This document shows positions 25,725 to 35,104 of a DNA stretch of 64,000 bases, in pieces. The position numbers and the translations under genes are program-made. Under the pieces are notes generated by a model. The model was not told the DNA's origin, did not search any database, and saw nothing but the letters and a program-made list of their open reading frames with translations. Source of the DNA: Sphingobacterium lumbrici (lineage in GTDB: Bacteria; Bacteroidota; Bacteroidia; Sphingobacteriales; Sphingobacteriaceae); contig NZ_SRZY01000023.1 of the NCBI RefSeq assembly GCF_006476045.1, positions 1 through 64,000 on the forward strand. The letters run 5' to 3'. Each line of letters begins with the position of its first letter. The first letter of the stretch is position 1.

Positions 25725-26060
25725 ATGGAAAATATATTAATTACTTTGGTATTGGTTGGTGGTCTTATTTATAATATCTACAACAATTATAAAAAGGAGA
25801 TGGAGAAGACGGCTAAACGTGATGTCAGAACTCCGACACCACCTGTTTCCGCTCAAGTGCCACCGATGCGAACTCCTCCTCCTGTAATCGCAATGGGATC
25901 AATCCCTGCGGAAGTATCGCATATTCAAAAATATAAATCGGAAAAAAAGAATGTCTCTAAACAATCTTTAGCCGTTCAACCGTTAGAAGACGAAATTACA
26001 GCATTTGATCTCAGACAGGCTGTAATTTACGCAACCATTTTAGATAGACCTCATAAATAA
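25725..26060 (+). CDS. Small single-pass membrane protein of unknown function
   Basis: The 111-residue protein has one N-terminal transmembrane helix (about 3-20, ILITLVLVGGLIYNIYNNY), a proline-rich linker (RTPTPPVSAQVPPMRTPPP) and a cytoplasmic tail ending FDLRQAVIYATILDRPHK. Short proteins with this terminal LRQAVIY-ILxRP motif are common in Bacteroidota; I know of no function. It is divergent from marR across the palindrome, hence a likely target of that repressor. Confidence 0.7.
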   Translation: MENILITLVLVGGLIYNIYNNYKKEMEKTAKRDVRTPTPPVSAQVPPMRTPPPVIAMGSIPAEVSHIQKYKSEKKNVSKQSLAVQPLEDEITAFDLRQAVIYATILDRPHK

Positions 26061-26074
26061 TATTTATTGTCCCA

Positions 26075-26851
26075 CTATAAAATGGAAAAGTTGTCTCCGT
26101 CTTTTAAAAAAGGGAACTGAGTTCGTGCATTTTCCAAGTCTTTCGGATTGAGTGTGAATGTATACAGATCTTCATCCTCAGGTTTATAATACACGACATC
26201 TCCAATCGGTGAGATGCACATGGAGCCACCCGAATAATAAACTTCATTTCCATCATACCCAACACGGTTTACCCCGATCACGAAAGCCTGATTTTCTATT
26301 GCTCTGGCCGGAATCAATGTACGCCAATGCGCAGAACGTGTATCTGGCCAACTAGCCGTATACACCAAAAGATCATATCCGTCTACCTGATTACGTGACC
26401 AAACGGGAAAACGCAGGTCGTAACAAATCATCGGGCATATTTTCCAGCCTTTAAGCTGAAGAACAATACGGGATTTGCCTTTCGTAAACACCTCATCTTC
26501 TTTAGCTATACAAAACAAATGACGCTTATCATAATGGACGAAACTACCGTTGGGCGACATCCATACAAAACGATTATAATATTTATCTTCTTCTTCAATA
26601 ATAAGGGACCCCGCCACGACACAGTCAAATTTCTTGGACATTTCGTAAAGCCAACGCATAGAAGGACCGTCCATATTTTCCGCACATTTTGCTACGTTCA
26701 TGGTAAACCCTGTATTAAACATCTCAGGCAAAAGAATAAGATCAGTTTTCTCTCTTAGCGACGATAGTCGCAAAGCCAGATTTTGAAGGTTTTTTTCTAC
26801 ATTCTCCCAAAACAGGTATGCTTGGAATATCGTTATTTTTATAGGTTCCAT
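26075..26851 (-). CDS. Nitrilase-family amidohydrolase (omega-amidase YafV-like)
   Basis: The 258-residue carbon-nitrogen hydrolase has the catalytic triad Glu-Lys-Cys: E43 (LILLPEMFNTGF), K109 (VHYDKRHLF) and C143 (ICPMICYDLRFPVWSR). The length and the DLRFP context match omega-amidase/YafV enzymes, which hydrolyse alpha-ketoglutaramate or alpha-ketosuccinamate in metabolite repair. No signal peptide. The first ATG starts directly at strand beta-1 (IKITIFQAYLFW) as expected. It is convergent with the small membrane protein gene, only 14 bp away. Confidence 0.88.
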   Translation of the reverse strand: MEPIKITIFQAYLFWENVEKNLQNLALRLSSLREKTDLILLPEMFNTGFTMNVAKCAENMDGPSMRWLYEMSKKFDCVVAGSLIIEEEDKYYNRFVWMSPNGSFVHYDKRHLFCIAKEDEVFTKGKSRIVLQLKGWKICPMICYDLRFPVWSRNQVDGYDLLVYTASWPDTRSAHWRTLIPARAIENQAFVIGVNRVGYDGNEVYYSGGSMCISPIGDVVYYKPEDEDLYTFTLNPKDLENARTQFPFLKDGDNFSIL

Positions 26852-26930
26852 TTATATGAAAACAGTTTTTTCAATGATTTATTGTTACAATTTAATAAAA
26901 TTAAAACGAAATCCTATCATTCCAACCAGA

Positions 26931-27908
26931 TTATTGTGTACGTCGCATCAAATTATCAGCTAAACTATAAAGTTCTTTCTTCTGATACTCACCTACGGCC
27001 ACTTTCTGTAGACTTTCATAAGCCGAATGGGTATATTTTTCCTTCAAATCACTTGCTTCCTGCACGACATGATATTTTTGATACAAATTTTTCATCCGGG
27101 TTATTTTGTCATCGGACGTAATACGCTTATCTGTTGACAAAAACTCAAATTCCTGAACATCATCGTTCTCCAATTTAGATTTTAACAGAATATGCAATAT
27201 GGTCTTTTTATTAGCAATGATATCACCTGCGATCTGCTTGCCAAAAGTAGATGGATCGCCATATACATCCAGAATATCGTCCTGCAACTGAAAAGCTATC
27301 CCTAAATTGACACCAAAATTGTAAATATGTCCTCGATCCATCAGCGTAGCGTTTGCTATTATCGCGCCCATTTCCAATGCACCACCTAGTAAAACTGATG
27401 TTTTAAGACGAATCATTTCGATATACTGATGCTGAGTTACCGAATCAATTGCCTCAAAATCCATATCATACTGCTGCCCTTCACACACTTCGATTGCCAA
27501 TTTGTTAAAGATACGCAGGAGCTCCGGTATATATTCGGCTTTCACAAAAGCCAACTGCTCATAAGCTTTTACCAATAAGGCATCACCAGACAGTATAGCT
27601 ATGTTTTCATTCCATTTTTTATGCACAGCTTGCTTTCCTCGACGCAAGGGGGCATTGTCCATGATGTCATCGTGTACCAGCGAAAAGTTATGAAAATACT
27701 CAATGGCTAAAGCCACAGGTGTAGCATTATTGATGTCATTGGTTCCGAATAAATCTGCGCTTAGATAGGTAAGAATAGGCCTGATACGCTTGCCTCCCAA
27801 CGATAACATGTAACGGATAGGATCATATATGTTTTCAGGAAACCTCGGAAAGGAAGATTTTGCGACTGCTTCTGTCAGAAGATTTTGATAGATTGTTATT
27901 TTACTCAT
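26931..27908 (-). CDS. Polyprenyl (geranylgeranyl-type) diphosphate synthase
   Basis: The 325-residue trans-isoprenyl synthase has GGKRIRP (38-44) for IPP binding, the first aspartate-rich motif DDIMD (80-84) followed by RRGKQAVH, and the second FQLQDDILD (206-214). F75, five residues before the first motif, would limit chain growth, hinting at a short product such as GGPP, but solanesyl-type enzymes cannot be excluded. It would supply quinone, carotenoid or other isoprenoid tails. It is a monocistronic-looking gene on the minus strand. Confidence 0.88.
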   Translation of the reverse strand: MSKITIYQNLLTEAVAKSSFPRFPENIYDPIRYMLSLGGKRIRPILTYLSADLFGTNDINNATPVALAIEYFHNFSLVHDDIMDNAPLRRGKQAVHKKWNENIAILSGDALLVKAYEQLAFVKAEYIPELLRIFNKLAIEVCEGQQYDMDFEAIDSVTQHQYIEMIRLKTSVLLGGALEMGAIIANATLMDRGHIYNFGVNLGIAFQLQDDILDVYGDPSTFGKQIAGDIIANKKTILHILLKSKLENDDVQEFEFLSTDKRITSDDKITRMKNLYQKYHVVQEASDLKEKYTHSAYESLQKVAVGEYQKKELYSLADNLMRRTQ

Positions 27909-27980
27909 ATCTACACAAAAATATTAAAAGAATCGATAAGTTATGGGCATATAATTAATTTTATATACTCACGAATTATA

Positions 27981-28012
27981 TTGCGTACAAAGAAGAACTT
28001 TATCTAAGTTTG
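27981..28012 (+). promoter_or_regulatory. Promoter of lone GT4 gene
   Basis: TTG (27981-27983), 21-base spacer and TAAGTTTG (28005-28012). Transcription would start near 28016, before the ATG at 28037. Confidence 0.6.
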
Positions 28013-28036
28013 TAAAGACTATTGAACGTATTCCGT

Positions 28037-29107
28037 ATGAAGATATATTATGATCATCAAGTATTCACCATGCAAAAATTTGGTGGAGTCTCCAAATACT
28101 TTTCTAATCTAATAGAACATCTCCCTCCTGATTATAATGGTATAATGGCACCGTGCTACTCTGACAATATCTATTTAAAAGAAATCGCTTTATCCAATAT
28201 CCAACATTTCAATTTTCCTAAAAATTTTAGAATAAAAAGACGTTTATATTATTTCCTTAACAACATCACGCATCGTCAATTTCTTAAACAAAACGACTAC
28301 GACATTTACCATCCTACTTATTACCAGGTAGCTAACACAAGCAAACCTGTTGTGATAACCCTACATGATCTTATTCATGAAAAATTCCCGCAATTATTCG
28401 CAGCATACGATCGCTCCGCACAACTGAAAAAACAAGCTATTCAAAGGGCAGATCATATTATATGTGTCAGTGAAAATACAAAAAAGGATTTATTGGAGTT
28501 GTATCCGATTCCAGAACAGAAAATATCTGTGGTATATCATGGTTACGATCTAAATCAAGTGTCTCATTTGGAAGAAAAGGAGAACTACATACTTTATGTC
28601 GGTGACAGAGGGGGATACAAAAATTTCAAGAATTTCATATTGGCGGTTAGCCCCCTGTTACTGGATGACCGTTCTCTTCATATTATTTGCACCGGAAAAC
28701 CTTTTCATAGTGGCGAACTGGCATTATTTGATCGCCTCCGAATCAGTAATCAGGTTCAGGTCTTATCCAATGTTGATTCCAAATCCATGTTACAATTATA
28801 TCGTAAAGCCAAGCTATTCATATATCCTTCTCTGTATGAGGGATTCGGAATACCCATACTTGAAGCCTTTGGACAAAACTGCCCAATCGTTTTGAGTAAT
28901 ACGAGTTGTTTCCCTGAAATTGCTCATGATGCGGCGGAATATTTTGACCCAGATGAAGTTAAATCCATACAAGAGGCTATCGAAAAAGTATTATTTGATG
29001 AAGTCCTGACAAAAACGCTAGTAGAAAAAGGTAAATTGCGACTGCAAAATTTCAGCATGCATCAAATGGCAAATAATACAAGTGAAATTTATAAATTATT
29101 CAGATGA
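28037..29107 (+). CDS. Glycosyltransferase family 4 (mannosyltransferase-like)
   Basis: The 356-residue GT-B enzyme begins MKIYYDHQVFTMQKFGGVSK (acceptor loop). Other motifs are PVVITLHDLIHEKFP, ADHIICVSENTKKDLLELY, YILYVGDRGGYKNFKNF and FIYPSLYEGFGIPILEAFGQN (EX7E-type donor site). I chose the ATG at 28037 over the TTG at 28022, because the beta-1 strand follows it directly. It stands apart from the 2-9 kb block and overlaps by four bases with a DUF59 gene, so its role in surface glycan synthesis is inferred from family only. Confidence 0.87.
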   Translation: MKIYYDHQVFTMQKFGGVSKYFSNLIEHLPPDYNGIMAPCYSDNIYLKEIALSNIQHFNFPKNFRIKRRLYYFLNNITHRQFLKQNDYDIYHPTYYQVANTSKPVVITLHDLIHEKFPQLFAAYDRSAQLKKQAIQRADHIICVSENTKKDLLELYPIPEQKISVVYHGYDLNQVSHLEEKENYILYVGDRGGYKNFKNFILAVSPLLLDDRSLHIICTGKPFHSGELALFDRLRISNQVQVLSNVDSKSMLQLYRKAKLFIYPSLYEGFGIPILEAFGQNCPIVLSNTSCFPEIAHDAAEYFDPDEVKSIQEAIEKVLFDEVLTKTLVEKGKLRLQNFSMHQMANNTSEIYKLFR

Positions 29108-29433
29108 GTATAATTATAATGGATAGGCTAGGTCTTGCACCTCAGATCCGAGAGATATTAGAAACCGTGTACGATCCCGAATTAAAGCCTGCAAACATCA
29201 TCGATCTTGGTCTTGTATACGAGATTATCACAAAAGAAGGTGGTATCGCAAAGGTAGTGATGACATTGACCGCCCCCGGCTGCCCGGTAGCTGGTGAAAT
29301 AATGGACGAAGTACAACGTAAAGTAGCTTCTATAGATGGTATTAATGAATCGTTGGTAGAGCTCACCTTTGATCCACCATGGACGAGAGACATGATGACA
29401 GAAGAGGCAAAACTGGATTTGGGATTGTTTTAA
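29104..29433 (+). CDS. DUF59/MIP18-type Fe-S assembly factor (SufT/PaaD-like)
   Basis: The 109-residue single-domain protein has ILETVYDPELKPANIIDLGLVYEI, the invariant-type Cys in LTAPGCPVAGEIMDEVQ, and VELTFDPPWTRDMM near the C-terminus. DUF59 proteins such as SufT assist Fe-S cluster maturation; PaaD belongs to phenylacetate oxygenase. No paa genes are near, so a general Fe-S role is more likely. The start overlaps the GT4 stop (ATGA); an alternative ATG lies six codons in. Confidence 0.85.
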   Translation: MSIIIMDRLGLAPQIREILETVYDPELKPANIIDLGLVYEIITKEGGIAKVVMTLTAPGCPVAGEIMDEVQRKVASIDGINESLVELTFDPPWTRDMMTEEAKLDLGLF

Positions 29434-30734
29434 GAGCTTTCTTTCACACTTACTTCCAAATCGCTAAGACTTTTTTGTGGTTTGGAAGGGGGTGTATCTT
29501 TCCCAAATAACCCATTCCACATATTACGGGACTCCTTCGTGAGGAGCGGAGATACGATGGAAAGGATCAGCACATATACCACGACAAAGGATTGTATCAC
29601 CGGAAGTAATCCACCGGCCTTTCCAATATTAGCCATAATAATAGAAAACTCACCTCTTGCCGACAATGTGAATCCAATATCAAAAGATGTCCGTGGTTTC
29701 AACTTTGAAAAACGTGCGGCAAAATAGCCGGAAGCAACATTTCCTATTATCGTAACTATCGCTGCTAAAGCTGCCCATCCTATGGCTCCCCCCAGCGAGT
29801 AGATATCAATAGAAAGCCCAAAACTAAAGAAGAACATAGCTCCAAAGAAATCTTTATACGGCAATACCATCGCTTCAATCTTTTTGATGTATTTGGAATC
29901 TGCGAATACAAGGCCTGCCATCAAAGCACCAATCGCCTCGGCCACATGAATGGTCTCTGAAAAGCCTGCAATCACAAATAATAAGCTAAAAATGATGAGG
30001 ATAAATAATTCGGACGACTTGTCTTGCAGCAATTTATCTATAAAAGGAATGAGCTTTCTTCCCAATATCAAAAATGTAAGAATAAAACCCAGGGCCAAAA
30101 GCGAGGTTCCGGCTACAGCGGCGAACGAAGTACCTCCTGTAAGAATCAGGCCTGAAAGAAACGATATATGCATCGCGATAAATAAATCATCGAACATAAT
30201 CATCCCCATAATGACTTCTGTTTCAGCATTGGCTGTCCGTTTTAAATCGGTCAGCACCTTCGCAACTATAGCCGTAGAAGAACTCGTCATCAATCCACAC
30301 AATACCATCAGCTCCTTGAAAGGAAGATCCATCAGCCATCCAATGAATAAACCCGAAACAAAGTTAATGAGTACATAGAGTGCTCCTCCGGTGACGATTG
30401 ATTTTCCGGATTTGACAAGGCGGCCGACAGAAAACTCCAAGCCGAGATAAAACAGTAAAAACAAAACCCCAAGCCGCCCCATAAACTCAATAAAAGGCTT
30501 GCTTTCGGTGAACGTAAAAAATGACCAGACTACATTAAAGCCGGAAGTCAACGAGGGATTATCAACTTGACCCAAAAAGTTAGAAATGAAGGTAGGGTAC
30601 TCTTCATTTCCCAACAACATACCTATTACAATAAAAAATGGAATGACAGAAAATCGAAGACGGTTAGCTAATAATCCAACCAGAGCAACAAGTAATACAG
30701 CAATTCCTATTTCTAAAATAATAATATGAGTCAT
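29430..30734 (-). CDS. khtU: CPA2-type cation/proton antiporter (KhtU-like)
   Basis: The 434-residue membrane protein with 12-13 helices is of the Na_H_Exchanger (KefB/KhtU) fold. A conserved LFYLGLEFSVGRL segment (about 93-105), GLMTSSSTAIVAKVL, MGMIMFDDLFIAMH and IHVAEAIGALMAGLVFADS contain the intramembrane acidic residues expected for ion exchange. No cytoplasmic TrkA-N domain is attached; the TrkA-C regulator is the separate gene 7 bp upstream, the arrangement of Bacillus KhtT-KhtU, a K+/H+ antiporter. Expected role: K+ efflux and pH homeostasis. The C-terminal 20 residues overlap the DUF59 gene end by four bases (convergent). Confidence 0.85.
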   Translation of the reverse strand: MTHIIILEIGIAVLLVALVGLLANRLRFSVIPFFIVIGMLLGNEEYPTFISNFLGQVDNPSLTSGFNVVWSFFTFTESKPFIEFMGRLGVLFLLFYLGLEFSVGRLVKSGKSIVTGGALYVLINFVSGLFIGWLMDLPFKELMVLCGLMTSSSTAIVAKVLTDLKRTANAETEVIMGMIMFDDLFIAMHISFLSGLILTGGTSFAAVAGTSLLALGFILTFLILGRKLIPFIDKLLQDKSSELFILIIFSLLFVIAGFSETIHVAEAIGALMAGLVFADSKYIKKIEAMVLPYKDFFGAMFFFSFGLSIDIYSLGGAIGWAALAAIVTIIGNVASGYFAARFSKLKPRTSFDIGFTLSARGEFSIIMANIGKAGGLLPVIQSFVVVYVLILSIVSPLLTKESRNMWNGLFGKDTPPSKPQKSLSDLEVSVKESS

Positions 30735-30741
30735 ATATTTT

Positions 30742-31221
30742 CTATAGCAGTATTTCTTTCAACAGTTTAATATTCTTTTGTTTACCAGCTATTACTAACG
30801 TAGTACCAGGCACAATGACATAATCCGGTCCTGGATTGATAGTGGTCTCATCCTCACGAATAGCCGCAATGATCGAAGCCCCGGTACGTTGACGAACTTC
30901 CAATTGACCGATGCTTTTATTCACCCCATCATTTGACGTTTCAACTTTATACCATTCAATACGCAAATCATCCAAGGCGACTTGAATAGTTTCAAGTGCT
31001 TTGGGCTTGTAAGATAGTCCTCCTAAAATACCAGCAACCTGACGGGATTCTTCATCCGATAAGGTCATAACACAGTGCGTTTCGCTTTCATCATCATCAT
31101 GACGGTACAGTTCTCGACGACCATCATCATGAATTACAACAACCATATGGTCTCCGGCTTCAGTTTCGATTTGATACTTCTTACCAATACCAATGAGGTC
31201 AGACTCTCTTACGATAGACAT
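30742..31221 (-). CDS. khtT: TrkA-C regulatory subunit (KhtT-like)
   Basis: The 159-residue soluble protein has an N-terminal KhtT-type domain (about 1-75; GIGKKYQIETEAGDHMVVVIHDDGRREL) and a C-terminal RCK_C/TrkA-C domain (about 80-159; IGQLEVRQRTGASIIAAIREDETTINPGPDYVIVPGTTLVIAGK). KhtT binds the membrane antiporter KhtU and in Bacillus its RCK_C domain responds to c-di-AMP and pH. It lies 7 bp upstream of the antiporter gene and is surely co-transcribed. Regulation by c-di-AMP here is inferred from family only. Confidence 0.85.
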   Translation of the reverse strand: MSIVRESDLIGIGKKYQIETEAGDHMVVVIHDDGRRELYRHDDDESETHCVMTLSDEESRQVAGILGGLSYKPKALETIQVALDDLRIEWYKVETSNDGVNKSIGQLEVRQRTGASIIAAIREDETTINPGPDYVIVPGTTLVIAGKQKNIKLLKEILL

Positions 31222-31615
31222 AGCTCAATAATTAATTGAAATAATATTTTTATTACCATGGGATTTATCCAATACCATTACACAAATCTACAAAAAATTA
31301 AATGCGAATAGGCAAAAGGCATAAAGAATACAATTTTGATTAACTATCTTTACATACTTAAAACGAATACCCGTTATTCATTACTATGCAATAGCCGGTT
31401 TTAATGTCGTACTGAGGCTTGCAGACTGCGTATCAGGCATTAGGAACGTGTTGGCGGTTATGGAGCTGATGTAACATTGTATCTATACAATTGGATAATA
31501 ATGCAGTGTTTAGATCGTTATTCATCTGTGTTTGCATTAAGATGAATGATTGCTGCGTCAGGATGACAAATTAAAAAGTATAATGCACAACGAGTTACTT
31601 AAAAAAAATAAAAAT
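31222..31615. other. Intergenic region before the YceI gene
   Basis: About 390 bases with no supported gene. 31476-31491 is an inverted repeat ATTGTAT-CT-ATACAAT that could bind a regulator of the divergent khtT or yceI genes. Otherwise nothing recognisable. Confidence 0.4.
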
Positions 31616-32185
31616 ATGAAAAGAACAACGTTAATAACACTGCTATTTTACTGTGTAACTTTCACAGCAACTGCACAATCAGCTGCGACGTACACGGTTG
31701 ACAAAACAAAATCGACTATTAATTGGGTCGCTAAGAAGGTCGTAGGTGGTCACGAAGGAACGATCAATATCAAAGAAGGAACAGTGAACGTATCTGACAA
31801 TAAAGTTACAGGGGGTAGTTTTGTAATCGATATGCCCTCTCTAAAATGCACGGACGCTGAGCGACTAACGGGGCATTTGAAAAATGAAGATTTCTTTGAT
31901 GTCGAGAAATTTCCGACATCAACATTTGTCATCACCAAAATAGATCACACGAAAAAAGAGCCAATAATAACAGGTAAATTAACGATTAAAGGGATTACAA
32001 AAGACATCTCTTTCCCGGCTTCTCTATCTGCAAACGATACTAAAGTAGAAGCAAAGGCAACCGTCAAGGTAAACCGCCTGGATTATGACATCAGATATCG
32101 GTCAAGTAGTTTCTTTGCTGATTTAGGGAATAGGGCTATTGAAGATCAGTTTACATTGAATATATCGCTGACAGCTACAAAATAA
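31616..32185 (+). CDS. YceI-family periplasmic lipid-binding protein
   Basis: The 189-residue protein has a signal peptide (MKRTTLITLLFYCVTFTATAQS, cut about residue 20) followed by an eight-stranded lipocalin-like YceI barrel: YTVDKTKSTINWVAKKVVGG, GTINIKEGTV, LKNEDFFDVEKFPTSTFVIT and GKLTIKGITKDISFPA. YceI proteins bind long-chain isoprenoids or amphipathic molecules in the periplasm. The ATG at 31616 is preferred because it places the signal peptide first; a TTG at 31550 would add 22 residues. Confidence 0.88.
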   Translation: MKRTTLITLLFYCVTFTATAQSAATYTVDKTKSTINWVAKKVVGGHEGTINIKEGTVNVSDNKVTGGSFVIDMPSLKCTDAERLTGHLKNEDFFDVEKFPTSTFVITKIDHTKKEPIITGKLTIKGITKDISFPASLSANDTKVEAKATVKVNRLDYDIRYRSSSFFADLGNRAIEDQFTLNISLTATK

Positions 32186-32201
32186 AGAAAGAGCCCTTAG
32201 T

Positions 32202-32242
32202 AAAATGTCCTCAAAAAGTTAGATATTTTTTGAGGACATTTT
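32202..32242. terminator. Bidirectional terminator between yceI and MBL gene
   Basis: Perfect 16-base arms (32202-32217 and 32227-32242; AAAATGTCCTCAAAAA and its complement), nine-base loop, flanking A/T runs. Confidence 0.85.
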
Positions 32243-33025
32243 TTATTTTGCAGCATCAACGATCCGATATGTCCCATCATCTTTAAGTTCAGGCCTTCCG
32301 ATGGATATGCTTTTGGAGTGATAAAATAAATACACCCAACCTTCGGCACTTCCTTCTGCCCAATACTGCTTCCTCAAATCACGTGCTAGTCGACCGTCTA
32401 AATCATACTTCGCAATGAAATTTCGAAAAATTTCCTCTGGCTCAGGAAGGACATCTCCGCCGAAAAAGAAATGCTCACCCCCCGTTTCAATATGAAATGC
32501 TTGATGGAACTCCGTGTGGGCGCCATTCACCAGATACCTGATCTCCTTATTCAACACACCTTCTCCTTCGACTAAAGTAAGATTGCCGCTACGTTGCAAT
32601 ACATCGAAAACTTCAGTACGGTAGGAAGCAGACTCTGAGCTATAGGCATTTTCCCACTCACCACGTTGGATAACATATTCTGCCTCAGGGAAAGCTACCC
32701 GGCCTATACCATTTCTAAAATCAACCATCCCCCCGATATGATCTTTATGCAGATGTGACATCAACACATACTTAATGTCTCCTGGTTCAAATCCCAATTT
32801 TCGAATATTGTGATGAATCACCAGCTCATCTTCATCCGTACGTTGACCTAATCCGGTGTCGCACAATAGCAGCCCATGGTCAGACTCAATTAAAAAAGGG
32901 TGAACATGTATAAATAAGGACCCTGGCCTGTCTTTTACATCGTCTTTGGCAGGATCAAACGGGACAAATTTTTTGGAGGCATCTACTGAAAAAGACCCCT
33001 CAAATAAGGAATGTGCCTGTATCAT
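32243..33025 (-). CDS. Metallo-beta-lactamase-fold hydrolase
   Basis: The 260-residue protein has the zinc motif HLHKDHIGG (HXHXDH type), then a His in VNGAHTEFHQAFHIETGGEHFFFGGDVLP, where the bridging Asp of GGDV and a following His complete the site. Length and motif order resemble AHL-lactonase or general MBL-fold hydrolases; a quorum-quenching activity would be speculation. No signal peptide, so cytoplasmic. It is convergent with yceI and ends at the shared terminator. Confidence 0.83.
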   Translation of the reverse strand: MIQAHSLFEGSFSVDASKKFVPFDPAKDDVKDRPGSLFIHVHPFLIESDHGLLLCDTGLGQRTDEDELVIHHNIRKLGFEPGDIKYVLMSHLHKDHIGGMVDFRNGIGRVAFPEAEYVIQRGEWENAYSSESASYRTEVFDVLQRSGNLTLVEGEGVLNKEIRYLVNGAHTEFHQAFHIETGGEHFFFGGDVLPEPEEIFRNFIAKYDLDGRLARDLRKQYWAEGSAEGWVYLFYHSKSISIGRPELKDDGTYRIVDAAK

Positions 33026-33140
33026 CTTTTATTATATTGTAAATATGATAGTTACACCAAACAACTTTAAATACGCCGCTGCTACATTAGGTAGCTAAGG
33101 CTATAAAATGTATATTTACATGTAAATAGTGTGCAAAGAT

Positions 33141-34841
33141 ATGCAAAAAAGGTGGGTACTAAAATCTAATAATGATGTCAACAAAATTGAAAAATTACGA
33201 GATGAATTGGGGATTAGCGCCCTTATCACCAAGCTATTGCTGAACCGTGGTATTGAAACTTTCGAACAAGCACGTACGTTTTTCAGACCTACACTAGAGG
33301 CGCTGCATGATCCGTTTTTAATGAAGGATATGGATCTTGCCATCACCCGTATTGAAAAAGCCATAGGCAATAATGAAAAGATTCTTATTTATGGAGATTA
33401 CGATGTAGATGGCACTACTGCGGTATCGGTAGTATATAGTTTTTTCAGAACATTTCACAGTCGTATAGAGTTTTACATTCCCGATCGCTACAGTGAAGGG
33501 TACGGTATTTCTGTACAAGGAATAGATTATGCTGCTGCGAATGATTTTTCATTGATCATAGCATTGGATTGCGGAATTAAGGCTTTAGATAAAATCGATT
33601 ACGCAACTAGCAAAGGGGTTGATTTTATAATAGGCGATCATCACTTGCCCGCAGACACCATTCCAAAAGCGGTAGCAGTTCTGGATCCTAAACGATCGGA
33701 TTGTCTGTATCCTTATAAAGAATTATCAGGATGTGGCATTGGATTCAAAATTATCCAAGCGTTTATCAAAAAAAATGGAATGGATATGGAGCAGGCTTAT
33801 CAGTATCTGGATTTAGTCGCTGTTAGTATTGCCTCGGACATCGTACCCATTACAGGAGAAAACCGAATTTTAACTCATTTTGGTCTTAAAAAATTAAATT
33901 CTAACCCCTGTGTGGGTCTGCAGGCTTTGGTCAGGTTATCGACAAACCGTACTGGGATATTTACTGTAAATGATATTGTATTTCAGATAGGGCCAAGAAT
34001 AAATGCCGCAGGTCGTATTGACCATGCAAAGGATGCTGTTAACCTGTTGATCTCAAAATCCGTTGAAGAAGCTGTAAACTATTCTGTTGCAGTAGATGAT
34101 CAAAACAACATCCGCAAAGACTTTGATCTTAAAATCACAGAGGAGGCGTTGGCTATTATTGATAATTGTGAAATAAATCAATCTCGCAAGTCTACTGTAT
34201 TATATAAATCCGATTGGCATAAAGGTGTTATCGGAATAGTTGCTTCGCGACTGACCGAAAAATACTATCGCCCGACAGTTGTTTTAACCCAAACCAACGG
34301 TCAGATCGCTGGTTCGGCTCGCTCGGTTTTAGGTTTTGATCTTTACGAAGCATTAAACGAATGTAGTCACCTCTTAGAACAATTTGGAGGGCATAAATAC
34401 GCTGCCGGATTAACGATGAGGGAAGAAAACATCCCCCTTTTCCAAAAGAAATTTGAAGAGGTTGTTCAGAAAACCATAAAACCGGAAATGCTGCAACAAG
34501 AGGTTTTAATTGAACTTGAAATAGCATTAGATGAAATCGAAAGTAAGTTTTACCGTATCTTAAAACAATTCGAGCCGTTTGGGCCTCAAAATGATTCCCC
34601 TATATTCCTATCTACAAATGTAAAAGCTATTGGTCCGGCATATATTGTCGGCAACAATCATATTAAGATGGTTGTATATCAAGAAGACTCACCCAATTTT
34701 GAATGTATTGGATTTGGGTTGGCAGATCATATCGACCACATTAATAGCGGTAAACCATTTGATATTTGCTACGCTGTAGATGAAAATAACTGGAGAGGAA
34801 AGAAGAATTTACAATTAAATATCAAATCTATCCGATATTAA
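33141..34841 (+). CDS. recJ: Single-stranded-DNA exonuclease RecJ
   Basis: The 566-residue 5'-3' exonuclease has a DHH domain with LIYGDYDVDGTTAVSVVYSF, IALDCGIKALDKIDYA, FIIGDHHLPAD (DHH) and SGCGIGFKIIQA, and a DHHA1 domain with KGVIGIVASRLTEKYYRP and QFGGHKYAAGLTM. The C-terminal OB-like region follows (about 450-560). The ATG at 33141 is preferred over GTG 33129. RecJ resects DNA in recombination and base-excision/mismatch repair. Confidence 0.93.
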   Translation: MQKRWVLKSNNDVNKIEKLRDELGISALITKLLLNRGIETFEQARTFFRPTLEALHDPFLMKDMDLAITRIEKAIGNNEKILIYGDYDVDGTTAVSVVYSFFRTFHSRIEFYIPDRYSEGYGISVQGIDYAAANDFSLIIALDCGIKALDKIDYATSKGVDFIIGDHHLPADTIPKAVAVLDPKRSDCLYPYKELSGCGIGFKIIQAFIKKNGMDMEQAYQYLDLVAVSIASDIVPITGENRILTHFGLKKLNSNPCVGLQALVRLSTNRTGIFTVNDIVFQIGPRINAAGRIDHAKDAVNLLISKSVEEAVNYSVAVDDQNNIRKDFDLKITEEALAIIDNCEINQSRKSTVLYKSDWHKGVIGIVASRLTEKYYRPTVVLTQTNGQIAGSARSVLGFDLYEALNECSHLLEQFGGHKYAAGLTMREENIPLFQKKFEEVVQKTIKPEMLQQEVLIELEIALDEIESKFYRILKQFEPFGPQNDSPIFLSTNVKAIGPAYIVGNNHIKMVVYQEDSPNFECIGFGLADHIDHINSGKPFDICYAVDENNWRGKKNLQLNIKSIRY

Positions 34842-35104
34842 AATAATCCGAAAATTCGCATGGGCAATATATATCAGCTAAGCTTCTTTCGTTTTTTTTA
34901 AGAGTAAGGGGTGATTATAAAACCTACACAGCTGTTACGACAAGAATAAACATTGTATGCGGAGACGATCTCAATTTTTAAGAGACTGTATGGAGTTCAA
35001 AAAAACTTATGTAAATTTCATCCGAAGTCTTTCGTTTTCAAAGGTGGATGAGAACCGAGCTTGCCCGCCTCCCGTAGGGCAGGCGAGCTCACTGAAGGTA
35101 AATC
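34842..35104. other. Intergenic region upstream of lptB
   Basis: No supported gene; a 70-codon frame over 34957-35169 has no protein character and runs through repeat DNA. From about 35037 the sequence relates to the promoter repeat (TCAAAGG, TGAG, GAGCTCAC landmarks), interrupted by a GC-rich near-palindrome at about 35057-35090 (GCCCGCCTCCCGTAGGGCAGGC core). Confidence 0.45.

Noticed and set aside
26519-27121. Plus-strand frames of 79 and 112 codons opposite the nitrilase and polyprenyl synthase genes
   Set aside because: Antisense shadows of genes with complete catalytic motifs.
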